Assembly: GCA_018971025.1 (NCBI GenBank)
Contig: JAGWVE010000013.1
Span: 1 to 39,760 of the forward strand
Reading direction: 5' to 3'
DNA from: Bacteroidota bacterium
GTDB lineage: Bacteria; Bacteroidota; Bacteroidia; Chitinophagales; Chitinophagaceae
Length of the DNA stretch: 39,760 nt
How positions within the stretch are numbered: the first letter of the stretch is position 1; each line of letters starts with the position of its first letter. The notes below the pieces were generated by a model. The model saw only the letters and a list, made by a program, of their open reading frames with translations. It was not told where the DNA came from and made no database searches. Position numbers and translations under genes: made by a program. Positions 25,371-33,535 of this stretch are shown one piece after another.

Positions 25371-26360
25371 ATGGATTCTATGAAAAAAAAAGTAGCACTT
25401 GTTACAGGTGGTTTAAGTGGTGAAGCGCAAATTAGTTATAAGAGTGCTGTTACTGTTAATGGTAATTTAGACCGAAATAAATTTGATGTTTACCAAATAG
25501 ACATCAATCAGTCGGGTTGGTGGTATACCCCCCAAAATGCTGCGCCACAAAAAGTAAATAGAGATGATTTTTCTATTACGGATGGCGGTAATAAAATAAA
25601 TTTTGATGTAGTGCTTTTGTGTATTCATGGCACACCTGGTGAAGATGGAAAACTACAGGGTTACTTTGATATGCTGGGTTTACCCTACACCAGTTGCGAC
25701 GCGGCTACTTCTGCATTAACTTTTAACAAGCGCTATACGGTTGCTGTGGCTGCATTTGGTGGCATAGCAGTAGCCAACTCCATGCACTTGTTTAAACACA
25801 CGCCAGTAGCACCTGCTGCCATTTTAGAAAAATTACAACTACCTGTTTTTGTAAAACCTAATAATGGCGGAAGTAGTATTGGTATGAGTAAAGTAACCAC
25901 TGCCGATGCTTTAGCACCTGCATTAGAAAAAGCGTTTAAAGAAGATACACAGGTACTGGTAGAAGAATTTATTAGTGGAAGAGAATTTACCATTGGTGTA
26001 TTTAAAACCAAAGGCGCATTACAAGTATTACCTATAACAGAAATAGAAACGGCTAACGAGTTTTTTGATTTTGAAGCAAAGTATCAAGGTAAAAGTGTTG
26101 AAACTACGCCTGCTTTAATTTCTGACACCATGCAATCTCTATTAGAAGCTGCTGCCAAAAGGGTATATGAAGTACTCAATTGCAGAGGCGTGGTGCGTAT
26201 CGATTTTATTTACAATGAAGAGAAAGGGCTCCCTTATATGCTTGAAGTAAACACCGTGCCCGGCCAGTCTGCGGCAAGTGTTATTCCTCAGCAAGTAAAA
26301 GCCATGGGTGTAAGTCTTCAAGATTTTTATACTTCTATTGTAGAAGAATCGCTTAATTAA
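25371..26360 (+). CDS. ddl: D-alanine--D-alanine ligase
   Basis: A 329-residue ATP-grasp ligase. N-terminal features are KVALVTGGLSGEAQISYKSA, with LCIHGTPGEDGKLQGYFDML in the linker to the ATP-grasp part. Further motifs are PVFVKPNNGGSSIGMSKV, VEEFISGREFTIGVF and the metal-binding MLEVNTVPGQS near the C-terminus. It makes the D-Ala-D-Ala dipeptide for peptidoglycan. A longer reading frame begins at 25317, but that overlaps the ferredoxin end. The start is 25371 or the ATG three codons later (25380, MKKKVALVTGG), which resembles family N-termini more closely. The PASTA-protein gene starts 6 bases after the stop. Confidence 0.95.
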   Translation: MDSMKKKVALVTGGLSGEAQISYKSAVTVNGNLDRNKFDVYQIDINQSGWWYTPQNAAPQKVNRDDFSITDGGNKINFDVVLLCIHGTPGEDGKLQGYFDMLGLPYTSCDAATSALTFNKRYTVAVAAFGGIAVANSMHLFKHTPVAPAAILEKLQLPVFVKPNNGGSSIGMSKVTTADALAPALEKAFKEDTQVLVEEFISGREFTIGVFKTKGALQVLPITEIETANEFFDFEAKYQGKSVETTPALISDTMQSLLEAAAKRVYEVLNCRGVVRIDFIYNEEKGLPYMLEVNTVPGQSAASVIPQQVKAMGVSLQDFYTSIVEESLN

Positions 26361-26366
26361 TTGTGC

Positions 26367-27206
26367 ATGAAAAACCTAGTACAAAAAATAGTGCAAAAGC
26401 CATTATGGCAAAACATACTTATTGGTATCGGGTTTTTGTTTTTTTTACTCATCGTATTTTTTTTATCGCTGGGTTGGATTACAGGATATGGTAAAACGGC
26501 TAAAGTGGTATCGGTGGTAGGGCAGAGTTATGTGGCCGCACAACAGCAATTAGAAAAAGAAGGTTTTGAAGTTGTGATACTTGATTCTATTTATGTAGAC
26601 AGTATTGCAAAGCTTGCCGTTATTAGACAAACACCAGAAGCGGATGAAATTGTAAAAGCGGGACGAACAATTTATTTGACTATCAACCGTATGGTGCCAC
26701 CGCAGGTTGAAATGCCTTCGCTTGTTGGATTTTCGCTAAAAAGTGCAGAGCTTTATTTGCAAAGTTTACAATTAAAATTAGGCGCTGTTACGTACAAGCC
26801 AGACTTTGCACGCAATGCAGTGCTAGATCAATTATTTAATGGAGTGCCTATTGCACAAGGCGTAAAAATTCCGCTTGGTTCTACCATTGGTTTGGTAATT
26901 GGTACCGGTGTTGGTGGAGAAGAAACGGATATGCCAAACTTAGTAGGCTTAACCTACGTTGATGCTAAAAATCTATTGTCATTACAACATATTAATATTG
27001 GATCGGTGCTATCACTAGAAACCATTAAAGATTCTGCTACTTCGTTTGTATTTAGACAAACACCTGGTTATTTATCTACTAAATTAGATTCTTTAACAGG
27101 CATGCCGCTTCCCAATAAAATTAGACAAGGTCAACTCGTGGATTTGTATTTAAGCAATACGCCTCCGCCTAAAGATTCTATTACCAATCCTTCTATCAAA
27201 AATTAA
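26367..27206 (+). CDS. Membrane-anchored protein with three PASTA domains
   Basis: A 279-residue protein. The first ATG is at 26367; TTG at 26361 is possible but less likely. A transmembrane anchor covers about residues 16-38 (ILIGIGFLFFLLIVFFLSL). Three PASTA-type repeats follow, at about 45-110, 111-182 and 186-265, each with the VxGxSxxxAxxxL pattern and a QTP or similar end (for example VSVVGQSYVAAQQQLEKEGF and MPNLVGLTYVDAKNLL). PASTA domains bind peptidoglycan fragments or beta-lactams in other phyla. There is no kinase or PBP domain here. Its place directly behind ddl suggests a cell-wall role (inference). The tail is Pro/Asn/Ser-rich. Confidence 0.88.
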   Translation: MKNLVQKIVQKPLWQNILIGIGFLFFLLIVFFLSLGWITGYGKTAKVVSVVGQSYVAAQQQLEKEGFEVVILDSIYVDSIAKLAVIRQTPEADEIVKAGRTIYLTINRMVPPQVEMPSLVGFSLKSAELYLQSLQLKLGAVTYKPDFARNAVLDQLFNGVPIAQGVKIPLGSTIGLVIGTGVGGEETDMPNLVGLTYVDAKNLLSLQHINIGSVLSLETIKDSATSFVFRQTPGYLSTKLDSLTGMPLPNKIRQGQLVDLYLSNTPPPKDSITNPSIKN

Positions 27207-27218
27207 AATAGGTTTTAT

Positions 27219-27521
27219 ATGCAAACAATTACCGTAGAGGCACTAAAAGAAATCCTTGATGCTGGCGAAAAAATTAATTTAGTAGACGTGCGTGAGCCAC
27301 ATGAACACGCCGAATTTAATGTTGGTGGATTACTACTGCCGCTTGGTCATATTCAAAGCATGCAAATAGATGACATCGAAGACCTTAAAAATGAGAAAGT
27401 GTACTTCTATTGTAGAAGTGGTAATAGAAGTGGGCAAGCATGCTTACTGCTAGAAACCATGGGCTTTACAGACGTGGTAAACGTAACAGGTGGCATGCTT
27501 GCCTGGAAAGAAAAATTCTAG
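27219..27521 (+). CDS. Single-domain rhodanese-like protein
   Basis: A 100-residue single rhodanese domain with no signal peptide. NLVDVREPHEHAEFNVGG gives the conserved Asp and Arg region, and FYCRSGNRSGQA is the active-site loop with nucleophile C65. The tail VVNVTGGMLAWKEKF is typical of small GlpE/YgaP-like domains. It can carry sulfane sulfur as a persulfide; the acceptor is unknown. It follows the PASTA-protein gene by 12 bases and probably ends the ferredoxin-ddl-PASTA-rhodanese transcript. Its last 4 bases overlap the end of the convergent TonB-dependent receptor gene, leaving no room for a separate terminator. Confidence 0.92.
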   Translation: MQTITVEALKEILDAGEKINLVDVREPHEHAEFNVGGLLLPLGHIQSMQIDDIEDLKNEKVYFYCRSGNRSGQACLLLETMGFTDVVNVTGGMLAWKEKF

Positions 27522-29671
27522 AACTTTATTGTTAGTCCAATTAAATAATTGATAGTTGCCATCGGGTAGTAGCCATTTTCTGTAATGGTTTCGCCACCAT
27601 ATACATACGCATAGCTATAGCCGTTGGGTACATATTTTTGATTGCTAATATTGTTAACTCTAGCGGTTAACAAAAATGAGCGGCTGGAGTTTTTTGCAAA
27701 CTCATAACTCGCACTAATATCTTGGTTGGCAAATGCTTCCAGTGATCTTTCTTGTAAAGAACTATTGTCTAAGTATTGTTTGCCCACCCACTTGGTTTGT
27801 AGTTCTACGCGTAAAGCTTTGGTGGGTTTGTATGCTAAGGTACTAGCTGCAATAAAGTTTGGCGAAAAAGCAATATCCGTATTGTTTCTTGTAATCGCGT
27901 CTTGACCGCCGGTATCGTAGTTGTCTATGTATTCGGTAAAGGATTTGATTTTGTTTTTACTGAAGGTAATATTGCTTGACAACTGTAATTTACTCGTAAG
28001 TATGGTGTTGTGCGAAAGTTCTAGACCAAGTCTATATGAATTAGGAACGTTCATTCTAGTATAGGCGCCTACATCATTAATTTGTCCGGTTAATACCAAT
28101 TGATCTTTGTAGTTCATATAAAAAACATTGGCGGTCCAAATTGTTTTTTTATTTCTTTTTTCAAGACCTATTTCTACATCTTGCAACTGCTCTTTTTTAG
28201 GTTGCTTGGTATTGCCAGCTTCAAAGTCTTCTCTGTTGGGTTCTTTTTGACCAATAGAAAAACTAGCATAATGTACCCAGCCATTTTTATTGTATTGGTA
28301 TCCAATTTTAGGATTAAAAAATCCAAAACTTCTATTGATGTATAGCGTTGGGTTGTTCTGAAATCCATCCATTTGGTGTCTTACGTTTCTATACTGTAAG
28401 TCTATGTAGCTGCTAAAATTAGTAGCCCAACTATGTTGCCATTTAGCATAGATGTTTGCTTCTTTTTTTATGGCTGGTAAATCGTAATATCTCTTAGGTG
28501 AAAATGCGTTTATTTTATCTATCCATATCACTTCTCCAAAATGCTTACCCGTGTAGGTGCTCCATCCACCACCAATAGATAATTCTTCGTCATTTTTTTT
28601 GTACTGAAGCGATATGTTTTGACCATAAAAATCATTGTCCAACCAGCGTCTTCTTACAAGATCAGCCCTTGTGTAAGTGGTTGTTCCAACAGTGATAGGG
28701 GCTATGCCATATTTAGAAAATTTTTGATCTGCTTTGTATTCTTCGTAATAGCCTGCGCCTTTGGTATAATAGCTTGTAATTTGAAGGTCTAGGTTATTTG
28801 CAATTTGATGATTAAAAAATAACTGATAATGCGTTTGCTTGTAATTATCTGTTTGATTGTTATACGGCTCACCCGATTTTTCTGTACCTGCTGGGTTTAC
28901 TGTTCTGTTATTGGCAAGTTCACTAGCCGGAACGCCATACCATGCTTGATATGTTTTTTCTTTACCAGAAAACGTGGTAAAACGAAGACTCGATTTGCCT
29001 GCAATATAAGCGCCGCTTACGTAATACGATTTTAAATTGCTGGTGGCTCTATCTATGTATCCATCACTTTTAATGCTACTTAATCTTGCATCGATAGTGA
29101 AATGATTTTTTAAAAGTCCAGATCCAAATTGAATCGTATTTTTTAATGTTCCAAAAGAACCGGCACTGTTACTGGTACTAAAATATGCTTTGTTGTTAAT
29201 TTCATGGGTTGATAAATTAATACTCGCACCAAAAGCACTTGGCCCGTTAGAGGAACTACCCACACCTCTTTGTATTTGTATGCTACTAACAGAAGATGCA
29301 AAATCTGGTAAGTTCACTAAAAAAGTACCCATGCTTTCTGCGTCGTTGTATGCTACGCCATTAATGGTAACATTAATTCTGGTGGCGTCGGTACCTCTAA
29401 TTCTAATGCCCGTGTAACCAATGCCATTGCCTGCATCTGATTGCACTACAACCGACGGTGTTTGGTTGAGTAAAAAGGGGAGGTCTGGACCCAAATTGTT
29501 TTTTTGAATGTCGGCTTTGGTTAGGTTTTGTTTGGCAAATGGAGCTCTTTCGGAAGCTCTAATGGCTCTTACTTCGAGGGGTGGGAGTTGAACGCTGTCT
29601 TTTTGTATGCTTTGCGCAAACAAGGTTTGACATGCTGTTACAAATAACATTGTTCCCAAAAACTTTTTCAT
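27518..29671 (-). CDS. TonB-dependent outer-membrane receptor, probable thiamin or thiamin-precursor importer
   Basis: A 717-residue receptor with a signal peptide (residues 1-19, ending LFA-Q). The plug domain covers about 40-150 (LPFLLNQTPSVVVQSDAGNG, IRIRGTDATRINVTINGV, IQRGVGSSSNG). The rest is a 22-strand-type barrel rich in aromatic/polar alternation, ending YLIGLTIKF with the C-terminal Phe that directs outer-membrane insertion. It has no SusC-type N-terminal carboxypeptidase-like domain. The substrate is inferred from the TPP riboswitch in its leader: thiamin-controlled TonB receptors are a known theme in Bacteroidota. No inner-membrane partner is adjacent, because its 3' end meets the convergent rhodanese gene. 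Confidence 0.92.
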   Translation of the reverse strand: MKKFLGTMLFVTACQTLFAQSIQKDSVQLPPLEVRAIRASERAPFAKQNLTKADIQKNNLGPDLPFLLNQTPSVVVQSDAGNGIGYTGIRIRGTDATRINVTINGVAYNDAESMGTFLVNLPDFASSVSSIQIQRGVGSSSNGPSAFGASINLSTHEINNKAYFSTSNSAGSFGTLKNTIQFGSGLLKNHFTIDARLSSIKSDGYIDRATSNLKSYYVSGAYIAGKSSLRFTTFSGKEKTYQAWYGVPASELANNRTVNPAGTEKSGEPYNNQTDNYKQTHYQLFFNHQIANNLDLQITSYYTKGAGYYEEYKADQKFSKYGIAPITVGTTTYTRADLVRRRWLDNDFYGQNISLQYKKNDEELSIGGGWSTYTGKHFGEVIWIDKINAFSPKRYYDLPAIKKEANIYAKWQHSWATNFSSYIDLQYRNVRHQMDGFQNNPTLYINRSFGFFNPKIGYQYNKNGWVHYASFSIGQKEPNREDFEAGNTKQPKKEQLQDVEIGLEKRNKKTIWTANVFYMNYKDQLVLTGQINDVGAYTRMNVPNSYRLGLELSHNTILTSKLQLSSNITFSKNKIKSFTEYIDNYDTGGQDAITRNNTDIAFSPNFIAASTLAYKPTKALRVELQTKWVGKQYLDNSSLQERSLEAFANQDISASYEFAKNSSRSFLLTARVNNISNQKYVPNGYSYAYVYGGETITENGYYPMATINYLIGLTIKF

Positions 29672-29734
29672 CTTTTTTGTTTTTAAAGTTTATAAATGGG
29701 AACAGGGAGAAAGCTATGGGAGGCACTAAAAAAG

Positions 29735-29825
29735 TGAACACCTTCCCTTCGCAGGCATTACCCTGTTCAGGTTCTACGGGTATTTTCTCAGCCTATGGCA
29801 AATTGCATAAGCACCCCGAGGAATT
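29735..29825 (-). promoter_or_regulatory. TPP riboswitch (THI element)
   Basis: On the minus strand all conserved TPP-aptamer blocks appear in order: CTCGGGGTGC, GGCTGAGAA, ATACCCG, GAACCTGA, then GGGTAATGCCTGCGAAGGGA. These form the pyrimidine-sensing and pyrophosphate-sensing helices. About 65 bases separate it from the receptor ATG. No strong terminator follows; a weak CACT/AGTG hairpin with a T-rich loop is seen, so control of translation initiation is more likely than transcription termination (inference). High thiamin pyrophosphate should lower receptor synthesis. Confidence 0.95.
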
Positions 29826-29832
29826 GTTGGCA

Positions 29833-29863
29833 CAAAACTAATTGTAAAAATTGTTGCCACCAA
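29833..29863 (-). promoter_or_regulatory. Promoter of the TPP-riboswitch transcript
   Basis: Minus strand: TTG (29861-29863), 20 bases, TAGTTTTG (29833-29840). This fits TTG-N20-TAnnTTTG. Transcription would begin near 29827, right at the 5' edge of the TPP aptamer, which supports the assignment. Confidence 0.75.
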
Positions 29864-29909
29864 CTGTAACTTTATAGGAACTCCTACGTTTTACCAAAAA
29901 ACACCTACT

Positions 29910-30632
29910 ATGTTTAAGAAACTATCCCTTTTTGTAGCCATTCTAATGGTCATTATTACGAGTGCATGTACTCAAACCACTAAAAAAATGGTCTTTGATG
30001 GTGCAGCCGAGGATAGAAACCTTGCGGGGTTTACTAGTATTAATGTTTCTAATGCCTTTGATGTGTATATTTCTCAGGGCACAGAAGACGCCGTTGGTGT
30101 AAGTGCCGATAGTCAAGATGCAACTAAAAACATAAAAACGCATGTATCCGGAGGCGTTTTGTATATCAGTTTTGAAAATAAGGGATGGTGGAATTGGAAA
30201 AACAACAAACTCAAAGCCTACATCACTGTCAAAAATTTAGAAAAGTTAACGGTGTCGGGTGCTTGTAATGTTTCTTTTGTAGATGCTATTACAAGTAATA
30301 ATTTACACATTAGTGTTTCCGGCGCAAGTGATATAAAGGGATCTGTAAAAGTTAATTCCTTAAAAGTAGGAGCGAGCGGTGCTTCTAATATTAGTTTGTC
30401 GGGCAAAGCCACCAATACAGATTTTAATGTTTCGGGCGCATGTTCTATAAAATCGTTAGACCTTGTAACCGATAATTCTACTATCGTAGCATCGGGTGCT
30501 TCTAATGTTAAATTAACCATCAATCAGTACCTAAAAGCCAATGTTTCTGGTGCCAGTGATATCAGGTATAAAGGAACCGTGAGTCGTTTTGAAACCCGAA
30601 CCAGCGGTGCTTCTGATATCAAGCCTTATTAA
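29910..30632 (+). CDS. Head-GIN (DUF2807) lipoprotein
   Basis: A 240-residue lipoprotein. The signal peptide ends in the lipobox ITSAC (Cys20), so it should be lipidated and anchored in the envelope. The body is a DUF2807/GIN-type right-handed beta structure. The turn motif SGA-[SC]-[NDS]-[IV] recurs seven times between about residue 114 and the end (for example VSGACNV, VSGASDI, ASGASNI, TSGASDI), giving a regular parallel beta-helix look. The family is widespread in Bacteroidota and its function is not known; an adhesin or polysaccharide-related role has been guessed. Upstream TACGTTTT (29885-29892) is one base from a -7 element but lacks a -33 partner. It is divergent from the riboswitch transcript. 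Confidence 0.9.
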   Translation: MFKKLSLFVAILMVIITSACTQTTKKMVFDGAAEDRNLAGFTSINVSNAFDVYISQGTEDAVGVSADSQDATKNIKTHVSGGVLYISFENKGWWNWKNNKLKAYITVKNLEKLTVSGACNVSFVDAITSNNLHISVSGASDIKGSVKVNSLKVGASGASNISLSGKATNTDFNVSGACSIKSLDLVTDNSTIVASGASNVKLTINQYLKANVSGASDIRYKGTVSRFETRTSGASDIKPY

Positions 30633-30648
30633 TACGTTGAAATATATT

Positions 30649-30678
30649 TGGTGAACTAGCCTTCTAGCGCTACCTTTG
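30649..30678 (+). promoter_or_regulatory. Promoter of tRNA-fMet
   Basis: TTG (30649-30651, within TTTG), 19 bases, TACCTTTG (30671-30678). This is an exact Bacteroidota vegetative promoter. Transcription would start near 30684, about 7 bases before the mature tRNA. Confidence 0.8.
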
Positions 30679-30690
30679 CCCTCCAAACAT

Positions 30691-30762
<72 letters not shown>

Positions 30763-30764
30763 CA

Positions 30765-30796
30765 AAAAAGACCTCAAATCGGGGTCTTTTTCTTTT
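30765..30796 (+). terminator. Intrinsic terminator of tRNA-fMet
   Basis: An 11-bp stem (30765-30775 with 30781-30791, one G-U pair, loop AAATC) whose right arm runs into TTTTTCTTTTT. It begins 3 bases after the tRNA and separates it from era. Confidence 0.85.
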
Positions 30797-30838
30797 TGTA
30801 GGTACCTTTAAGGTGCTTTTAATCAAGTATAACCAACC

Positions 30839-31711
30839 ATGAAAGCTGGATTTGTAAATATTTTTGGAAGACCCAATGCCGGCAAGAGTACCTTGCTCAA
30901 CGCGCTTATTGGCGAAAAAATGGCCATTGTGTCTCCTAAAGTACAAACCACTAGGCACCGTATCAAGGCGTTTTTAAACAATCCAGGCGAGTACCAGATC
31001 ATATTTTCTGATACGCCAGGTATTATTGACCCAAGGTATAAGCTACATGAACGTATGATGCACGCGGTTAAAACGGCTCTCGAAGATGCCGACGTAGCCC
31101 TGCTAATTGTGGATGCCAACGATAATTATGAAGAAACCAGCGCCATTTTTGAGGCTTTAAAGCTAAAAGTGCCGGCTATAGTGGTGCTTAATAAGATAGA
31201 CGCCGCTGCCAATGGCAAAATTGCCGAGGCTACCGAGTTTTTTGCCACCAAGAGCTATTGCAAGAAGATGGTGAAGATATCGGCGCTTCAAAAAGTGCAT
31301 TTACAAAAGCTGTTAGCCGAAGTGCTGACATTTTTACCGGAGGGCATGCCTTTTTACAGTGAGGATGATTTGAGTGATATGCCAACCAAGTTTTTTGTGG
31401 CCGAGCTAATCCGGGAAAAAATCTACCATTTGTTTGGGGATGAGATTCCATACCATAGCGCCGTTTTGATCAATGAGTTTAAGGAAAAGGAAAATATCAT
31501 TAAAATTCAGGCCGATATTATCGTGCACCGCGAAACCCAAAAAGCTATTATTATAGGGGAGCGGGGGTCTATGATTCGTGAAATTGGTATTCAGGCCAGA
31601 CAAGATATTGAAGCCTTTGTAGGACAAAAAGTGTTTTTAGAACTCTTTGTAAAAGTGCGTCCTAAGTGGAGAGATAACGATAGTCAATTAAGAGAATACG
31701 GGTATCAATAA
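30839..31711 (+). CDS. era: GTPase Era
   Basis: A 290-residue Era. The GTPase domain has G1 GRPNAGKST (residues 10-18), G2 region KVQTTRHR, G3 DTPG (60-63) and G4 NKID. The C-terminal KH domain (about 200-285) has HRETQKAIIIGERGSMIREIG and ends VKVRPKWRDNDSQLREYGY, the typical Era terminus. Era binds the 3' end of 16S rRNA and helps mature the 30S subunit. The usual G1 GxPNVGKST is here GRPNAGKST, which keeps all functional residues. It starts 42 bases past the tRNA terminator, with TACCTTTA (one base off a -7) upstream. der follows after 65 bases. Confidence 0.97.
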   Translation: MKAGFVNIFGRPNAGKSTLLNALIGEKMAIVSPKVQTTRHRIKAFLNNPGEYQIIFSDTPGIIDPRYKLHERMMHAVKTALEDADVALLIVDANDNYEETSAIFEALKLKVPAIVVLNKIDAAANGKIAEATEFFATKSYCKKMVKISALQKVHLQKLLAEVLTFLPEGMPFYSEDDLSDMPTKFFVAELIREKIYHLFGDEIPYHSAVLINEFKEKENIIKIQADIIVHRETQKAIIIGERGSMIREIGIQARQDIEAFVGQKVFLELFVKVRPKWRDNDSQLREYGYQ

Positions 31712-31776
31712 ATTGATTAACAATTAATTAGATACTATCATTTGAATATTTATTTTAACTATTTTACAAATATATT

Positions 31777-33090
31777 ATGAGCTATACAGTCGCAATTGTT
31801 GGAAGGCCAAACGTAGGTAAGAGTACGTTTTTTAACCGCCTCTTAGAGCAGCGTAAAGCCATTGTTGATGACATTAGTGGTGTTACCAGAGATCGTCAGT
31901 ACGGTGTTACGGAGTGGAATGGTAAAAGTTTTAACCTCGTAGATACGGGTGGCTTTGTGCCAGATTCTTCCGATATGTTTGAAACCGAAATTAGAAAGCA
32001 GGTTAGAATTGCTATAGAAGAAGCCAACGCTATCATATTTATGGTGGACGTGGCAACCGGTATAACCGATTTGGATGATGCCATGGCAGACATGTTAAGA
32101 CGTACACCCAAGCCGGTGTATGTTGTGGTAAACAAGGTGGATAATGGAACCAGAGAGCTAGAAGCAACCGAATTTTACGGTATGGGTTTTGAGCATAACT
32201 TCTTCGTTTCCAGTATCTCAGGAAGTGGTACCGGAGATTTAATGGACGCTATTACGTCCCAAATTAAACCAGATGATGCGGAGGTAGAAATATCAGGTTC
32301 TGACATTCCTAAGTTTGCTATTATTGGTCAGCCCAATGTAGGTAAGTCGTCACTTCTAAATGCACTTGTAGGCGAGGAGCGTACCATTGTAAGTGATATT
32401 GCTGGTACAACCCGCGATACCATTCATACCCATTACAATCTATTTCAAAAAGAATTTATATTAATTGATACGGCGGGAATCAGAAAGAAGTCTAAAGAAA
32501 AGGATGACCTCGAGTTTTACTCCATTATCAGAGCCGTTAAGGCCATGGATGAGGCCGATGTTTGCTTTATTGTGATTGATGCCCACAAGGGTGTGACCGG
32601 GCAAGACATCACTATTTTTAGTTTGGCTGCCCGCAAAGGAAAGGGTGTTGTAGTGCTTGTAAATAAGTGGGATCTCGTTGAAAAAGAGACGAATACAGCA
32701 CGTGACTACGAGAAAAACTTGAAGCAAAAATTAGCACCTTTTACAGATGTCCCGATCCTGTTTATTTCGGCAAAAGAAAAAACCAGGATCTTTAAAGCCA
32801 TCGAAAGTGGGTTAGAGGTTTTTGAAAGCAAGCGCCGTAGAATACCTACTTCTCAATTAAATGAAGTGATGTTAAAAGCCGTAGCTGCTTACCATGCTCC
32901 GGTGGTTAGAGGAAATACAGTAAAAATTAAATATGTAACGCAACTGCCTACGCCGGTGCCTTCTTTTGCATTTTTTACCAATTATCCGGAAGATATCAAG
33001 TCGCCGTACCGTAATTACCTCGAAAACCAGCTCAGAAATAGTTTTAATTTTAAAGGTGTGCCTATTCGCATTTACTTTAGAAAAAAATAA
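31777..33090 (+). CDS. der: Ribosome-associated GTPase Der (EngA)
   Basis: A 437-residue protein with two tandem GTPase domains, which is unique to Der. Domain 1 has GRPNVGKST (8-16), DTGG and NKVD. Domain 2 (from about 178) has GQPNVGKSS, DTAGIRKKSK and NKWDLVEK. The C-terminal KH-like domain (about 350-437) ends NSFNFKGVPIRIYFRKK. Der is needed for 50S assembly. Together with era it makes a ribosome-assembly pair, and the 65-base spacer suggests either readthrough or a weak own promoter. It ends 17 bases before the -33 element of the small lipoprotein gene. Confidence 0.98.
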   Translation: MSYTVAIVGRPNVGKSTFFNRLLEQRKAIVDDISGVTRDRQYGVTEWNGKSFNLVDTGGFVPDSSDMFETEIRKQVRIAIEEANAIIFMVDVATGITDLDDAMADMLRRTPKPVYVVVNKVDNGTRELEATEFYGMGFEHNFFVSSISGSGTGDLMDAITSQIKPDDAEVEISGSDIPKFAIIGQPNVGKSSLLNALVGEERTIVSDIAGTTRDTIHTHYNLFQKEFILIDTAGIRKKSKEKDDLEFYSIIRAVKAMDEADVCFIVIDAHKGVTGQDITIFSLAARKGKGVVVLVNKWDLVEKETNTARDYEKNLKQKLAPFTDVPILFISAKEKTRIFKAIESGLEVFESKRRRIPTSQLNEVMLKAVAAYHAPVVRGNTVKIKYVTQLPTPVPSFAFFTNYPEDIKSPYRNYLENQLRNSFNFKGVPIRIYFRKK

Positions 33091-33106
33091 AATATCGGTT
33101 AAAAAA

Positions 33107-33137
33107 TTTGTCAATTTGAAACTGACTCTTATCTTTG
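33107..33137 (+). promoter_or_regulatory. Strong promoter of the small lipoprotein gene
   Basis: TTTG (33107-33110), 19 bases, TATCTTTG (33130-33137). This is a full consensus -33/-7 pair. Transcription would start near 33143, giving a leader of about 27 A-rich bases before the ATG at 33170. The quality of match predicts high expression. Confidence 0.8.
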
Positions 33138-33169
33138 CACACAATTATTAACTCAAAAAAACAAATACA

Positions 33170-33346
33170 ATGAAAAAAGTATTCGCAATCTTAGCTGTAG
33201 TAGCTTTCGTAGCATGTAACTCTGGTGAAAACAAAGAAGCTGCTGCTGACACAACTGCAACTGTAGACACAACTGCTGTATCTGCTGATACAACTGCTGT
33301 TGATACAACTGCTGCTGCTGTAGATACAACTAAAGCTGCACACTAG
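33170..33346 (+). CDS. 58-residue lipoprotein with DTTA repeats
   Basis: A short gene not obvious from length alone. It starts MKKVFAILAVVAFVAC, a signal peptide with a lipobox ending at Cys16. The mature part is only 43 residues, NSGENKEAAA followed by five copies of a (V/A)DTT(A) unit with Ala spacers, ending DTTKAAH. It has no aromatic residue after the lipid anchor and is probably unfolded. It is flanked by a full consensus promoter and a strong terminator, and codon choice is narrow (GCT, ACT, GTA), as in abundant proteins. An abundant outer-membrane or periplasmic surface lipoprotein is the inference; the family is not recognised. Mass or export cannot be judged from sequence alone. Confidence 0.85.
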   Translation: MKKVFAILAVVAFVACNSGENKEAAADTTATVDTTAVSADTTAVDTTAAAVDTTKAAH

Positions 33347-33384
33347 TCGTATTTGTTATAAAACATATACTTCTTGCAAGAAGG

Positions 33385-33416
33385 TCCTCACGACAAAGTC
33401 GTGAGGATTTTTTTTT
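33385..33416 (+). terminator. Intrinsic terminator after the small lipoprotein gene
   Basis: A perfect 10-bp stem TCCTCACGAC (33385-33394) with GTCGTGAGGA (33398-33407), loop AAA, then nine T. It is preceded by the 12-bp palindrome TTCTTGCAAGAA (33371-33382). It is a textbook terminator, 39 bases after the stop. Confidence 0.93.
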
Positions 33417-33495
33417 GTGCCAGTTTGTACCGGTTTCCTATGAATGTACCAGCTTGGCATCAATATTGTTTAGTTCTATGTGCAATAGATTAGAG

Positions 33496-33512
33496 ACGGG
33501 CCTCCGGCCCGT
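33496..33512 (+). other. GC-rich hairpin in the lon leader
   Basis: ACGGGCC (33496-33502) pairs with GGCCCGT (33506-33512) across TCC. It ends 23 bases before the lon ATG and has no T run. The remainder of 33417-33535 shows no gene and no convincing consensus promoter. Confidence 0.5.
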
Positions 33513-33535
33513 TGTGACAATTTGACCCAGATATC

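Noticed and set aside
29885-29892. TACGTTTT as promoter of the head-GIN gene
   Set aside because: It is one base from consensus, but no TTG lies 19-20 bases upstream; kept only as a remark.
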